From contig NZ_CP083370.1 of assembly GCF_017488845.2 (NCBI RefSeq), positions 2,666,001 through 2,730,000 on the forward strand: a DNA stretch of 64,000 bases, read 5' to 3'. Source of the DNA: Ensifer canadensis. Its GTDB lineage: Bacteria; Pseudomonadota; Alphaproteobacteria; Rhizobiales; Rhizobiaceae. Positions 8,715 to 14,983 of the stretch are shown here, piece by piece (position 1 is the stretch's first letter; the number at the start of each line of letters is the position of its first letter). A program made the translations under genes and the position numbers. Under the pieces are notes generated by a model that was not told where the DNA came from, made no database searches, and was given only the letters and a program-made list of their open reading frames with translations.

Positions 8715-9314
8715 TCAAGACTTGTTCGCCGCAATCCAAGCGTCCGTAATAGCATTTTCATATCGCTTCCTGGCGGTCTCGTCGCTGCGCCCAATCTGCT
8801 TGCCAATAACGCCAAATGACAATCCAAATGAGCGCCACCAGATGATGCGCCATTCCGCCCTGTCCAGATGGCGAACCCAGGCCAGCGCGGTGAGGCAATC
8901 CGAAACATCATAGGGTGTTGGCCGGAAACGTGGCTGTTCGTCGTTGTCGGAGCTGTAGGCCGTCACCGCTTCCTGCACATAGTCTGGGGAAGACGAACGG
9001 ACGATGAAATAGCGTCGTTCGTTGTCTGGCAGAACTCGCAACGTATTCATGGCCCTAAGAACACGCTCCTCGACTTCAGCGCGGGGCAATCGCGCATTGG
9101 AGACCACCCGTGGCGCCGGCCGGCGTGGCGGCTGCTTCGGAAGACGATGAATTGCGGTCACCCGATATATGTTCTCCGGAAGCTGCGCTTTTCCAGTCTT
9201 TGGCTGTCGTGTCTTCCGGATCTTAGGCAACAGGCGATCCTTTCCCTTGAGCTTTCTGGATTGAGCGGATGCACTGGTAACCGTGACCGCGTAAGACGTT
9301 GACCATGGCATCAA
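8715..9314 (-). CDS. DUF6362-like phage helix-turn-helix protein
   Basis: Up to 199 residues. The C-terminal half has the DUF6362 pattern: R-P-T-P-Y-D-V-S-D-C-L-T-A-L-A-W, then E-W-R-I-I-W-W-R-S-F-G, and a helix-turn-helix F-G-V-I-G-K-Q-I-G-R-S-D-E-T-A-R-K-R-Y. These proteins resemble the DNA-binding end of sigma factors or GcrA-like regulators and may control late genes. The ATG at 9314 creates a 92-base overlap with the upstream gene, so a later non-ATG start is possible; the first 60 residues are basic and poorly ordered. Confidence 0.65.
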   Translation of the reverse strand: MMPWSTSYAVTVTSASAQSRKLKGKDRLLPKIRKTRQPKTGKAQLPENIYRVTAIHRLPKQPPRRPAPRVVSNARLPRAEVEERVLRAMNTLRVLPDNERRYFIVRSSSPDYVQEAVTAYSSDNDEQPRFRPTPYDVSDCLTALAWVRHLDRAEWRIIWWRSFGLSFGVIGKQIGRSDETARKRYENAITDAWIAANKS

Positions 9315-9570
9315 GGGCGGCCTGTGAGCCGCGATCGGAAGTCACGCGCTCTGCGTCGTTCTCCTGAACGACATAGACCTGCGTGGCCCCAGGGAAGTCA
9401 CCGCCGACAACCTTTGCCGTTGAACCGAAGGCGCCAACGCTGACGGTCTGTGGCACGCGGGTCCTGTCAAACGATTCCACCGCATGAGCCAGCTTCGCGC
9501 CGAAATCGCAGTCGCGAGAGATGGTGTACGTCGCGCTCTCGCGAACGACGACGATGAGAGACTTATTCAT
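9223..9570 (-). CDS. Phage early hypothetical protein
   Basis: A 115-residue protein (MNKSLIVVVRESATYTISRD) whose ATG overlaps the primase-helicase stop codon by ATGA. It lacks membrane segments and known catalytic motifs. Coupling to the primase-helicase suggests a role in replication or early takeover, but the sequence does not reveal one. Confidence 0.6.
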   Translation of the reverse strand: MNKSLIVVVRESATYTISRDCDFGAKLAHAVESFDRTRVPQTVSVGAFGSTAKVVGGDFPGATQVYVVQENDAERVTSDRGSQAALDAMVNVLRGHGYQCIRSIQKAQGKGSPVA

Positions 9571-11303
9571 GCACCTTCCTTTCCGAGAGGCTGATAGCTG
9601 TCTGGGATTTCTTCAAAGCGCCGATCGGCGCCGACAAATTGGAACTTCACCGATCCGACCATTCCGCACATCGGCTGCCGGCGGATCTTTTTGGCGATGA
9701 CGTAGGTCGCCTCCTTGGCATAGTCGCGATAGACCACGAGGCCAGCGTCGGCTTTGTTGCGCCAGTGAGCGCTGCCAGCCAGGTCGTAAAGGTTCGGAAC
9801 GGGATCCTTCCCGTCGTCCGTAGCCTTCAGCTTCGTCGGGTGGATTACCATCCAGACGGTGCAGTCGTGGAGCTTCCCGAACCGTTTGCACTTGGAGATG
9901 AGCTGCGAAACGAATTCCGTCTCGGTCAACGTATCCGGGCGTGAAGCTTCGATCTCGTTATAGGGATCGAAGACGATGTTTCTGACACCGTGACGTATGA
10001 CGGCGGCGCGCGCCCGCTCTAATAGCCAATCAATTGACGGCGTGTGCTCGATCGTGCCTAGCAGAAACACCCGCTCTTGAAGCCAATGCATTGCATTGGA
10101 GACGTCCTGAGCCGACATCCGCAATGAGGGTCCGTCGTAGAACGGGTTTCCTGCCCAGATTTCACAGAGATCCGCGATCTGGTTCGCCTGGCCGGTTTCG
10201 GGCGAGAAGATTGCCCACTTCTCGTCTCTAAGTCGCGCCGTCTGCACGATGACCTGAGATAGCCACCGCGACTTTCCATGGTTCGGAACGCCGGTGAGTG
10301 CGATGAACTGCCCAGGGATGTAGCGAAACGCCCGGTCCATTTCAGACCACCCCGTCGATAGCGGTTGTGGCCCGCGGCCGTGGTAGAGGTCCATTACCTC
10401 GGCGCTGAAATCGTCGACCCCATACAGCCCGTCGATTGGCCATGGCGTGGCTCGATCGACGCAACGGCGCAATTCTTCCTCGCCGTGCGCAACAAGGCAT
10501 TCGTTCCCGTCCTTGCTGCCTGCTGTCATCTTGACGCGGTAACAACGATCCCGACCGACGCGGCGCGCTATTTCCTGCGCAAGCGCCTCCCCCGCTTCGT
10601 CCATGTCCGTCGCGATCAGGACGCGGGAAACCTTCGTGATCAGGTCCCAATGCGTACCGAAGGGTTCATAGCGCTTATCGCTGGTCTCTGGGCCCGATGG
10701 CGCACCATTTGGAAGCGACACCACGTGAGGGAAACCCGCTTGCGTGAAGGACATGACGTCGATTTCGCCCTCGCAGATAATCAGTTCCTCGCCGGCGCCG
10801 ATGCTGTCCGCGTTGAAGAAAACCGGCTCGGGGTCTTTCTCCTGCCGGAAGTATTTGTTCGCTGTCCGATATTTGACATTGCGCAGTTCGCCGTCCCACT
10901 CGTAGGGGAATGCGATGCAGTCTTCCTCCTGGTTCGTCTGAGGGAACCAGGCTCGGGTTTTGTGGACGCCGAAGGCCTGAACGGTCTCTTGCGTGAGACC
11001 ACGCTTGTGGAACCAAGCGAGCATCGTATCCGGCTGCTCACGTCGGGCTGGTCTTGCTGGTTTGCGGTAGACACGCCGCTCCACTGCCGGCCTGAAGCCT
11101 TCACCGCCGGCGGCACCGGAAAACGAGCAATGGTGGCACTTCCAGACGCTGCGTTCGTCCTGGTCGATCGTGACAGAAAGGCAGGGGTCGTTCTTCTTGC
11201 GGCGACTGCTCGAACAATTCGGGCAAGTCGTTTTATGGCCCCCGACCTTGTAATCGCGGAGACGGATGCCGTGCTCGGATAGTGCTGATCTTACGTCCAC
11301 CAT
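9567..11303 (-). CDS. Bifunctional DNA primase-helicase, T7 gp4-like
   Basis: A 578-residue replication protein. The N-terminus carries a zinc finger (Cys27, Cys30, Cys56, Cys59). A Toprim core follows, with Glu in ICEGEIDV (about residue 178) and the acidic pair in IATDMDEAGEA (about residue 234). The C-terminal RecA-like helicase has Walker A in TGVPNHGKSRW (about 335-345) and a Walker B-like hydrophobic strand in NIVFDPYNE. This is the domain order of T7 gp4, which primes and unwinds at the fork. No phage DNA polymerase is in the window, so host polymerase may be used or the gene lies elsewhere. Confidence 0.9.
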   Translation of the reverse strand: MVDVRSALSEHGIRLRDYKVGGHKTTCPNCSSSRRKKNDPCLSVTIDQDERSVWKCHHCSFSGAAGGEGFRPAVERRVYRKPARPARREQPDTMLAWFHKRGLTQETVQAFGVHKTRAWFPQTNQEEDCIAFPYEWDGELRNVKYRTANKYFRQEKDPEPVFFNADSIGAGEELIICEGEIDVMSFTQAGFPHVVSLPNGAPSGPETSDKRYEPFGTHWDLITKVSRVLIATDMDEAGEALAQEIARRVGRDRCYRVKMTAGSKDGNECLVAHGEEELRRCVDRATPWPIDGLYGVDDFSAEVMDLYHGRGPQPLSTGWSEMDRAFRYIPGQFIALTGVPNHGKSRWLSQVIVQTARLRDEKWAIFSPETGQANQIADLCEIWAGNPFYDGPSLRMSAQDVSNAMHWLQERVFLLGTIEHTPSIDWLLERARAAVIRHGVRNIVFDPYNEIEASRPDTLTETEFVSQLISKCKRFGKLHDCTVWMVIHPTKLKATDDGKDPVPNLYDLAGSAHWRNKADAGLVVYRDYAKEATYVIAKKIRRQPMCGMVGSVKFQFVGADRRFEEIPDSYQPLGKEGA

Positions 11304-11305
11304 GG

Positions 11306-12067
11306 TCAGCCCCTAGCGAACAGGAAATCGTTGGTCAGATCGCCACCTGGACCGCGATGCCTGCCAGACTGCGCCATAGACGATTTCCCAAGATTGCCGC
11401 CAGAGTTGATGATCCAGTTGCGCCAGGTGGCAAGCCAATCGACCTTTACCCCGCGTTGGCCAGGCTGAGAGATCCAGTGGTTTTTGAACTTCTCGGCCTC
11501 CAGGGCGATCTGTCGATCTTGGAGCCCCTTTCCTGCAGCGTATGCCCGCCAATCGTCCGGCAGTGCCCAATCCTGCGAAAGCCTAGAGCCCCGCTTTTTG
11601 GAAGAACCGTCAGGTTCTTCTTTTTCTATCTGGTTGGTGGTTGCTGGTTGGTGGTTGGTGGTTAGTTTTTCAGCAAAAGAACCGTCCGCTTTATCGCTTT
11701 CTTGATTTTGTTTGCTTTTTCCGCGCGGTCGCCCTCCATTCGCACCAACTTCAGACGCTCTTTTGATGCGGTTCAGGGACTTTTCGACCTCACTTTGAGC
11801 ACGCTTCTGAGCAAGTTTGCCGTCAGTTTGAATGAAGATCTTGCCCTTCTTGATGAGGCTCGCGACAACACGTTTGATGTCAGACGGACGCACGCCGCAC
11901 AGCATCGCAAGACGGCGATGGTTCTCTGTGGTCGGTCCTCCCTCGGACATAATCAGGGCGCAGACCATCCAATAGACGCCCTGCTCTTCAGCGTTCAGTA
12001 CTCCGGCAACGCCGGCAATGTATTCGTCAAAGTAGAAGTCAACGTGCCGTGCTTTTCCCTCCTTCAT
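11306..12067 (-). CDS. DUF1376 replication protein
   Basis: A 253-residue protein. Residues about 8-80 match the DUF1376 pattern (V-D-F-Y-F-D-E-Y-I-A-G-V-A-G-V-L, then E-E-Q-G-V-Y-W), a winged-helix-like fold found in phage replication initiators. A basic G-A-N-G-G-R-P-R-G-K linker and a repetitive Asn/Thr/Pro-rich stretch follow, then a conserved C-terminal part with W-x-x-Y-A-x-x-K-G and a W-x-x-W-R-N-W-I motif seen in helicase-loader-like proteins. It sits two bases upstream of the primase-helicase. Confidence 0.8.
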   Translation of the reverse strand: MKEGKARHVDFYFDEYIAGVAGVLNAEEQGVYWMVCALIMSEGGPTTENHRRLAMLCGVRPSDIKRVVASLIKKGKIFIQTDGKLAQKRAQSEVEKSLNRIKRASEVGANGGRPRGKSKQNQESDKADGSFAEKLTTNHQPATTNQIEKEEPDGSSKKRGSRLSQDWALPDDWRAYAAGKGLQDRQIALEAEKFKNHWISQPGQRGVKVDWLATWRNWIINSGGNLGKSSMAQSGRHRGPGGDLTNDFLFARG

Positions 12068-12309
12068 GCGGAGATCCCGCCGGGTGAGCGAGTCTTATGT
12101 ACCGGGAATAAGCTGACATTGCCGTTTAGTGTACGCTTGAAAGGCATCTTCTCCTGGTCGGGCAGGAACAAGTTTATGAACACGACCCAAGCCTCAACAG
12201 CGGCTCTTCCATCGTCCAGGCACAGCGTTTTATCAGCTGTCCGCTTCAGCTCGGCATATCGCTCCCACGCGACATTCTGTTCTTCTTGGGAAGGGGAATA
12301 GGCTGGCAT
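12064..12309 (-). CDS. First gene of the leftward phage early operon, hypothetical
   Basis: An 81-residue protein. The ATG at 12309 is chosen because GAGGTGG lies about 7 bases upstream; the upstream in-frame ATG at 12324 has no ribosome site. The protein has a helical N-terminus (SPSQEEQNVAWERYAELKR) and no known motif. Its stop overlaps the DUF1376 start by ATGA. It is the first gene after the left operator block and so should be under direct repressor control. Confidence 0.65.
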   Translation of the reverse strand: MPAYSPSQEEQNVAWERYAELKRTADKTLCLDDGRAAVEAWVVFINLFLPDQEKMPFKRTLNGNVSLFPVHKTRSPGGISA

Positions 12310-12333
12310 AAGGCACCACCTCAATGATCAGAA

Positions 12334-12358
12334 AAATAGGCACAATAAGCGCCTATTT
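12334..12358. promoter_or_regulatory. Operator-like box A (left)
   Basis: A 25-base inverted repeat with arms AAATAGGC and GCCTATTT separated by nine bases. It overlaps the predicted transcription start of the leftward promoter and has a counterpart (box B) in the mirror position on the right side of the repressor gene. Binding here would block leftward early transcription. Confidence 0.7.
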
Positions 12359-12360
12359 CT

Positions 12361-12390
12361 TATCTAATCATGAGCCATCGGCGCTGTCAA
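12361..12390 (-). promoter_or_regulatory. Predicted leftward early promoter (PL-like)
   Basis: On the minus strand a perfect TTGACA (12390-12385) is followed after 17 bases by TTAGAT (or 18 bases by TAGATA), a plausible sigma-70 promoter. The -35 lies in the 42-base inverted repeat shared with the right side, and the expected start falls in box A. It would drive the replication genes. Confidence 0.6.
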
Positions 12391-12410
12391 CGCCGCTTGT
12401 GCCGATTTTT
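12369..12410. repeat. 42-bp inverted repeat, left copy
   Basis: This 42-base stretch is a perfect reverse complement of 13034-13075. The two copies flank the 180-aa RHH gene. Each copy contains the -35 TTGACA of an outward promoter, a half-site AAATCGGC that matches box B, and an inner GGCG/CGCC inverted repeat. Confidence 0.92.
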
Positions 12411-12439
12411 TCAGGCCCGCGACTGCCTGGAAAACTCCA

Positions 12440-12982
12440 CTAGTCGGCGTCTTTTTTGGAGAAAATCTTCCAAATGCTGCGAGACGGTGGTGTCTTAAAA
12501 AGAGCTTCATCCAACTCCCGCAAAGGCTTTTGAATTGACGCAAAATCTTGTTTTGACGCCTTCATTGTTTCCCTAAGGTGTTCGACGGTCTCAGCGGCCT
12601 TCTCGTGTGATCTCACATCCTTGGCGTACTCAAGTTCTTCCACCGGCCCAACAATGTTATCGACCAAGTATCCCGTGTCCTCTAGTGCGTAGAGCGCGAT
12701 TGCCCGCAGACGCTCCTCGAGGACTACAATCTGTTCGGCTTTCGGAAGCGCTCTATGCGACTTGTCCAGCGCAATATCTGCAGCGTCTAACCGCCGTTGC
12801 TGCATCGCCATAAGAGGTGCGACGAAGTCTCCGATTTCCCCCAAGGCTAAGCCCAACTGGCAAAGGCGACGGATAGCGTCGGAGCGGGTGGCAATTCGGT
12901 TCGTGAAACGCCAATCGTCGATTAATTTGAGTTCATCGTCCGACATCATAATCGGAACTCGATTTTCACGTGCTTTTACCAT
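12440..12982 (-). CDS. Ribbon-helix-helix protein, predicted prophage repressor
   Basis: A 180-residue protein. The N-terminal 50 residues have an RHH pattern: a short strand N-R-V-P-I-M-M, helix D-D-E-L-K-L-I-D-D-W-R, turn N-R-I-A-T-R-S, and helix D-A-I-R-R-L-C-Q-L-G, as in Arc/Mnt/CopG-type repressors. The remainder is a long helical region, probably for oligomerisation. CGGAGAGGCGG precedes the ATG by about 8 bases. It lies between two mirror-image operator blocks, the place of cI in lambda. The promoter may overlap the right block. Repressor function is inferred from fold and location. Confidence 0.75.
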   Translation of the reverse strand: MVKARENRVPIMMSDDELKLIDDWRFTNRIATRSDAIRRLCQLGLALGEIGDFVAPLMAMQQRRLDAADIALDKSHRALPKAEQIVVLEERLRAIALYALEDTGYLVDNIVGPVEELEYAKDVRSHEKAAETVEHLRETMKASKQDFASIQKPLRELDEALFKTPPSRSIWKIFSKKDAD

Positions 12983-13033
12983 CAGAAAAATCCGCCTCTC
13001 CGTAAGAACTGGCTGATAGTTTTACCCGATAAG

Positions 13034-13075
13034 AAAAATCGGCACAAGCGGCGTTGACAGCGCCGATGGCTCATG
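13034..13075. repeat. 42-bp inverted repeat, right copy
   Basis: Perfect reverse complement of 12369-12410. It lies between the divergent starts of the two RHH genes and contains TTGACA reading rightward. Confidence 0.92.
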
Positions 13076-13083
13076 GTTAATCT
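13054..13083 (+). promoter_or_regulatory. Predicted rightward promoter (PR-like)
   Basis: TTGACA (13054-13059) is followed after 18 bases by TAATCT (13078-13083). The -35 lies in the inverted repeat and the expected start coincides with the first bases of box B. It would drive the plus-strand genes from the 61-aa RHH protein to the excisionase-like gene. Confidence 0.58.
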
Positions 13084-13089
13084 AGAATT

Positions 13090-13114
13090 AAATCGGCACA
13101 AGTAGCGCTGATTT
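13090..13114. promoter_or_regulatory. Operator-like box B (right)
   Basis: A 25-base site with arms AAATCGGC and GCTGATTT, nine bases apart; same spacing as box A, with one mismatch in dyad symmetry. It ends 13 bases before the ATG of the small RHH gene. Confidence 0.68.
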
Positions 13115-13127
13115 TTAGCGGAGACGA

Positions 13128-13313
13128 ATGATGGCAGAAGTAAACAAGGGACAGCGCGTGCCGCTTTTGATGGAGCCAGAGCTCATCTACAAGGTTGATT
13201 CATTTCGGCACGAGCACCGTATTCCGACACGCGCAGAGGCGATCCGACGGCTGGTAAAAGAAAGCTTGTCAGCCATTAGCGAGTTAAAACCGCCTGTTCG
13301 AAACGAACAATAG
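13128..13313 (+). CDS. Small ribbon-helix-helix protein (Cro/Arc-like position)
   Basis: A 61-residue protein that is almost only an RHH domain: strand Q-R-V-P-L-L-M, helix P-E-L-I-Y-K-V-D-S-F-R, turn H-R-I-P-T-R-A, helix E-A-I-R-R-L-V-K. It resembles the N-terminus of the 180-aa RHH protein on the other side of the right operator, so the two may bind the same sites, as CI and Cro do. ATGs at 13128 and 13131 are both possible; GGAGA lies upstream. Divergent transcription and the shared operator support a regulatory pair. Confidence 0.78.
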   Translation: MMAEVNKGQRVPLLMEPELIYKVDSFRHEHRIPTRAEAIRRLVKESLSAISELKPPVRNEQ

Positions 13314-13388
13314 GCAGCAGGACGGGGCTGAGTTTGGCGACCTCCCCGTCGCTGCTGAATGTCAACCAGCAATCAAAGGAACTGCCTG

Positions 13389-13886
13389 ATGAGCGATCAC
13401 AGGAATAGCACAACTGCGTCCGCAGTTTCAACCGGTCCAAACCCAGGGCACCCAGTCAACTATACTGAGAACTGGACGAAAGTCCGCGAACTTGGGAAGC
13501 AGCTTTCGCAGATTCTCGAAGAGATAGGCGACCGCGAGTTCGCCTACATCCGCCCTGCAAGCAATCAGTTTGCCGTCGTCTTTGGTGGCAATCCTTATGA
13601 CGGTACAGATCCGCTGCTCGTCGCGATCGAGGCCTATAAGGCTGGCTGCAACGCGTTCACCGCTATGCCGGGGGATTTCGAGACAACAGAAGCCGAGATG
13701 GCTGCAGTCGCCCAAACCTACGGCCCCCCGCTGGATGACTTGGACAGTTGGAGCGAGCCAGCCCGTTCTCGGGAAGCCGTCGTAGCTGCTCTCGAACTTA
13801 TCAAAAGCGAACACCTCGTCGTTGGTGCCCTCGGTATCGCGCTCATTGACGCCTGCATCCCCTACATACAAGGGGAGATGATCTGA
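13389..13886 (+). CDS. Phage hypothetical protein in the rightward operon
   Basis: A 165-residue protein. The ATG at 13389 follows AAAGGA by about 8 bases, and the extra 10 upstream residues have no ribosome site, so this start is preferred. The sequence is soluble, with helices at both ends; the middle (D-R-E-F-A-Y-I-R-P-A-S-N-Q-F-A-V-V-F-G-G-N) looks beta-rich. It overlaps the next gene by one base (TGATG). No family is recognised; the location suggests a lysogeny-associated gene. Confidence 0.62.
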   Translation: MSDHRNSTTASAVSTGPNPGHPVNYTENWTKVRELGKQLSQILEEIGDREFAYIRPASNQFAVVFGGNPYDGTDPLLVAIEAYKAGCNAFTAMPGDFETTEAEMAAVAQTYGPPLDDLDSWSEPARSREAVVAALELIKSEHLVVGALGIALIDACIPYIQGEMI

Positions 13887-14074
13887 TGGCGAGCAGCTTT
13901 GGCAGCACAACGCAAGCCCTGGGCCGTTTGAGCGCGCTCCTCAACGAGGCCGGCGTAATTCTGCGGGACCATCCTGAGCTGAAGATCGAGCGCATCTCGA
14001 TCAACGAGCATGGCGTTCACACCTTCCATAAGATCTCGGGCGCCCGCGCCCGCACCGAGGAGGCCAGCCAATGA
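13886..14074 (+). CDS. Small phage hypothetical protein
   Basis: A 62-residue protein with an amphipathic N-terminal helix (GSTTQALGRLSALLNEAG) and a short beta-like stretch. Its ATG overlaps the previous stop (TGATG) and its stop overlaps the next ATG (ATGA), so it is probably translated as part of a coupled chain. No function is suggested by sequence. Confidence 0.6.
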   Translation: MASSFGSTTQALGRLSALLNEAGVILRDHPELKIERISINEHGVHTFHKISGARARTEEASQ

Positions 14075-14337
14075 AATCGACCCGACGGTCCTTCTTAGGT
14101 GGCGTTGCAGCGGCTTCTCTGCCGGTGGCAACCGCCACAGCCAATCCCGCACCGGCTCAGTTGAGTATCGACGACTTCCTTTCGCAGGCGTCTTCATCGG
14201 AACGCATGCGCTACCACACCAATGCGCTTATGGACGCCTTAGCCGAAATGCACCCGGAACGCTCTTGGCGCAGCCATGTAGATCATGAGTACTATTACGC
14301 GCTCATCGTCGGAGATGTCCGAGGGGGTACAGTATGA
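14071..14337 (+). CDS. Small phage protein with Tat-type signal
   Basis: An 88-residue protein that starts MKSTRRSFLGGVAAASLPVA. The twin arginine followed by S-F-L-G-G, a hydrophobic stretch and ATANPAPA fits a twin-arginine signal peptide with an Ala-x-Ala-type cleavage near residue 24. The mature part would have about 60 residues, mainly helical, ending in H-E-Y-Y-Y-A-L-I-V-G. Tat export of a phage protein is unusual. It overlaps neighbours on both sides by ATGA. Confidence 0.6.
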   Translation: MKSTRRSFLGGVAAASLPVATATANPAPAQLSIDDFLSQASSSERMRYHTNALMDALAEMHPERSWRSHVDHEYYYALIVGDVRGGTV

Positions 14338-14720
14338 GCGACTTCTTCGCACCCGCCATTCCCGCCGATCGCGTTTTGTCGCCCAGCCTTCGTGTCCACA
14401 TGGTCGAGGGCGACGGCTTCGAGCCGCAGCTCAAAAACCGACGGGATTATGTGCTCATCGCACCGGTCACCGAATATGCCGGTGAAGGACTTTATCTCCT
14501 GCACGACGGCTACGGGCCGGTACTTTACCGGGTGCAATACATCCTCGCGGCCGACAAACCGATCCGGCTCTCGCTAGACAACCCGCTTCACCGGCACTCG
14601 GAAGGTTGCGGGCATCGTTGGAGCCGCGAAACGTTCAACGACGCGGTGTTGGGCATCGTGGTGGCCGACATCAAGGTACGCGACGAACGCTACCTGCGGG
14701 CCGTGGAGGGCGTCCGATGA
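14334..14720 (+). CDS. S24/LexA-like domain protein without catalytic serine
   Basis: A 128-residue protein. Residues about 20-115 follow the S24 peptidase pattern of phage CI/LexA C-termini: V-E-G-D-G-F-E-P-Q-L, R-R-D-Y-V-L-I-A-P-V, G-L-Y-L-L, L-Y-R-V-Q-Y-I and I-R-L-S-L-D-N-P. The Ser of the usual G-D-S-M-E-P is replaced by Gly, and no Lys lies where the general base should be, so self-cleavage is unlikely. There is no N-terminal DNA-binding domain. It may be a decoy or modulator in lysogeny; that is inference. Confidence 0.68.
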   Translation: MSDFFAPAIPADRVLSPSLRVHMVEGDGFEPQLKNRRDYVLIAPVTEYAGEGLYLLHDGYGPVLYRVQYILAADKPIRLSLDNPLHRHSEGCGHRWSRETFNDAVLGIVVADIKVRDERYLRAVEGVR

Positions 14721-14971
14721 AGCTAGTGTCGAACAATGATGGGCCAGCCGATCAGCGCCCCCGTCTCCGTCGCGCCGATGTTCCCGCCTACCTCGCGGCG
14801 AAACACGGCATCGATATCGCCATTTCAACGCTTGCCAAAATGGCCACAGTCGGCGGCGGCCCGGCAATGCAGTACAGCGGGCGCATTCCGCTCTATCACG
14901 TTCGGGATCTGGACGCTTGGGTCAACGAGCGACTTTCGAAGGCGGTTCGCTCCACATCTGAAGGCAGATAG
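14717..14971 (+). CDS. Excisionase-like helix-turn-helix protein
   Basis: An 84-residue protein starting at the ATG that overlaps the previous stop (ATGA). It shows the small winged-helix pattern used by AlpA/Xis proteins: R-R-A-D-V-P-A-Y-L-A, S-T-L-A-K-M-A-T-V-G-G-G-P-A, then a wing with Y-H-V-R-D-L-D-A-W-V-N-E-R-L. It is the last rightward gene and meets the integrase tail to tail 12 bases away. Its place and fold suggest a recombination directionality factor. Confidence 0.72.
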   Translation: MKLVSNNDGPADQRPRLRRADVPAYLAAKHGIDIAISTLAKMATVGGGPAMQYSGRIPLYHVRDLDAWVNERLSKAVRSTSEGR

Positions 14972-14983
14972 TGCGGAGACGGT

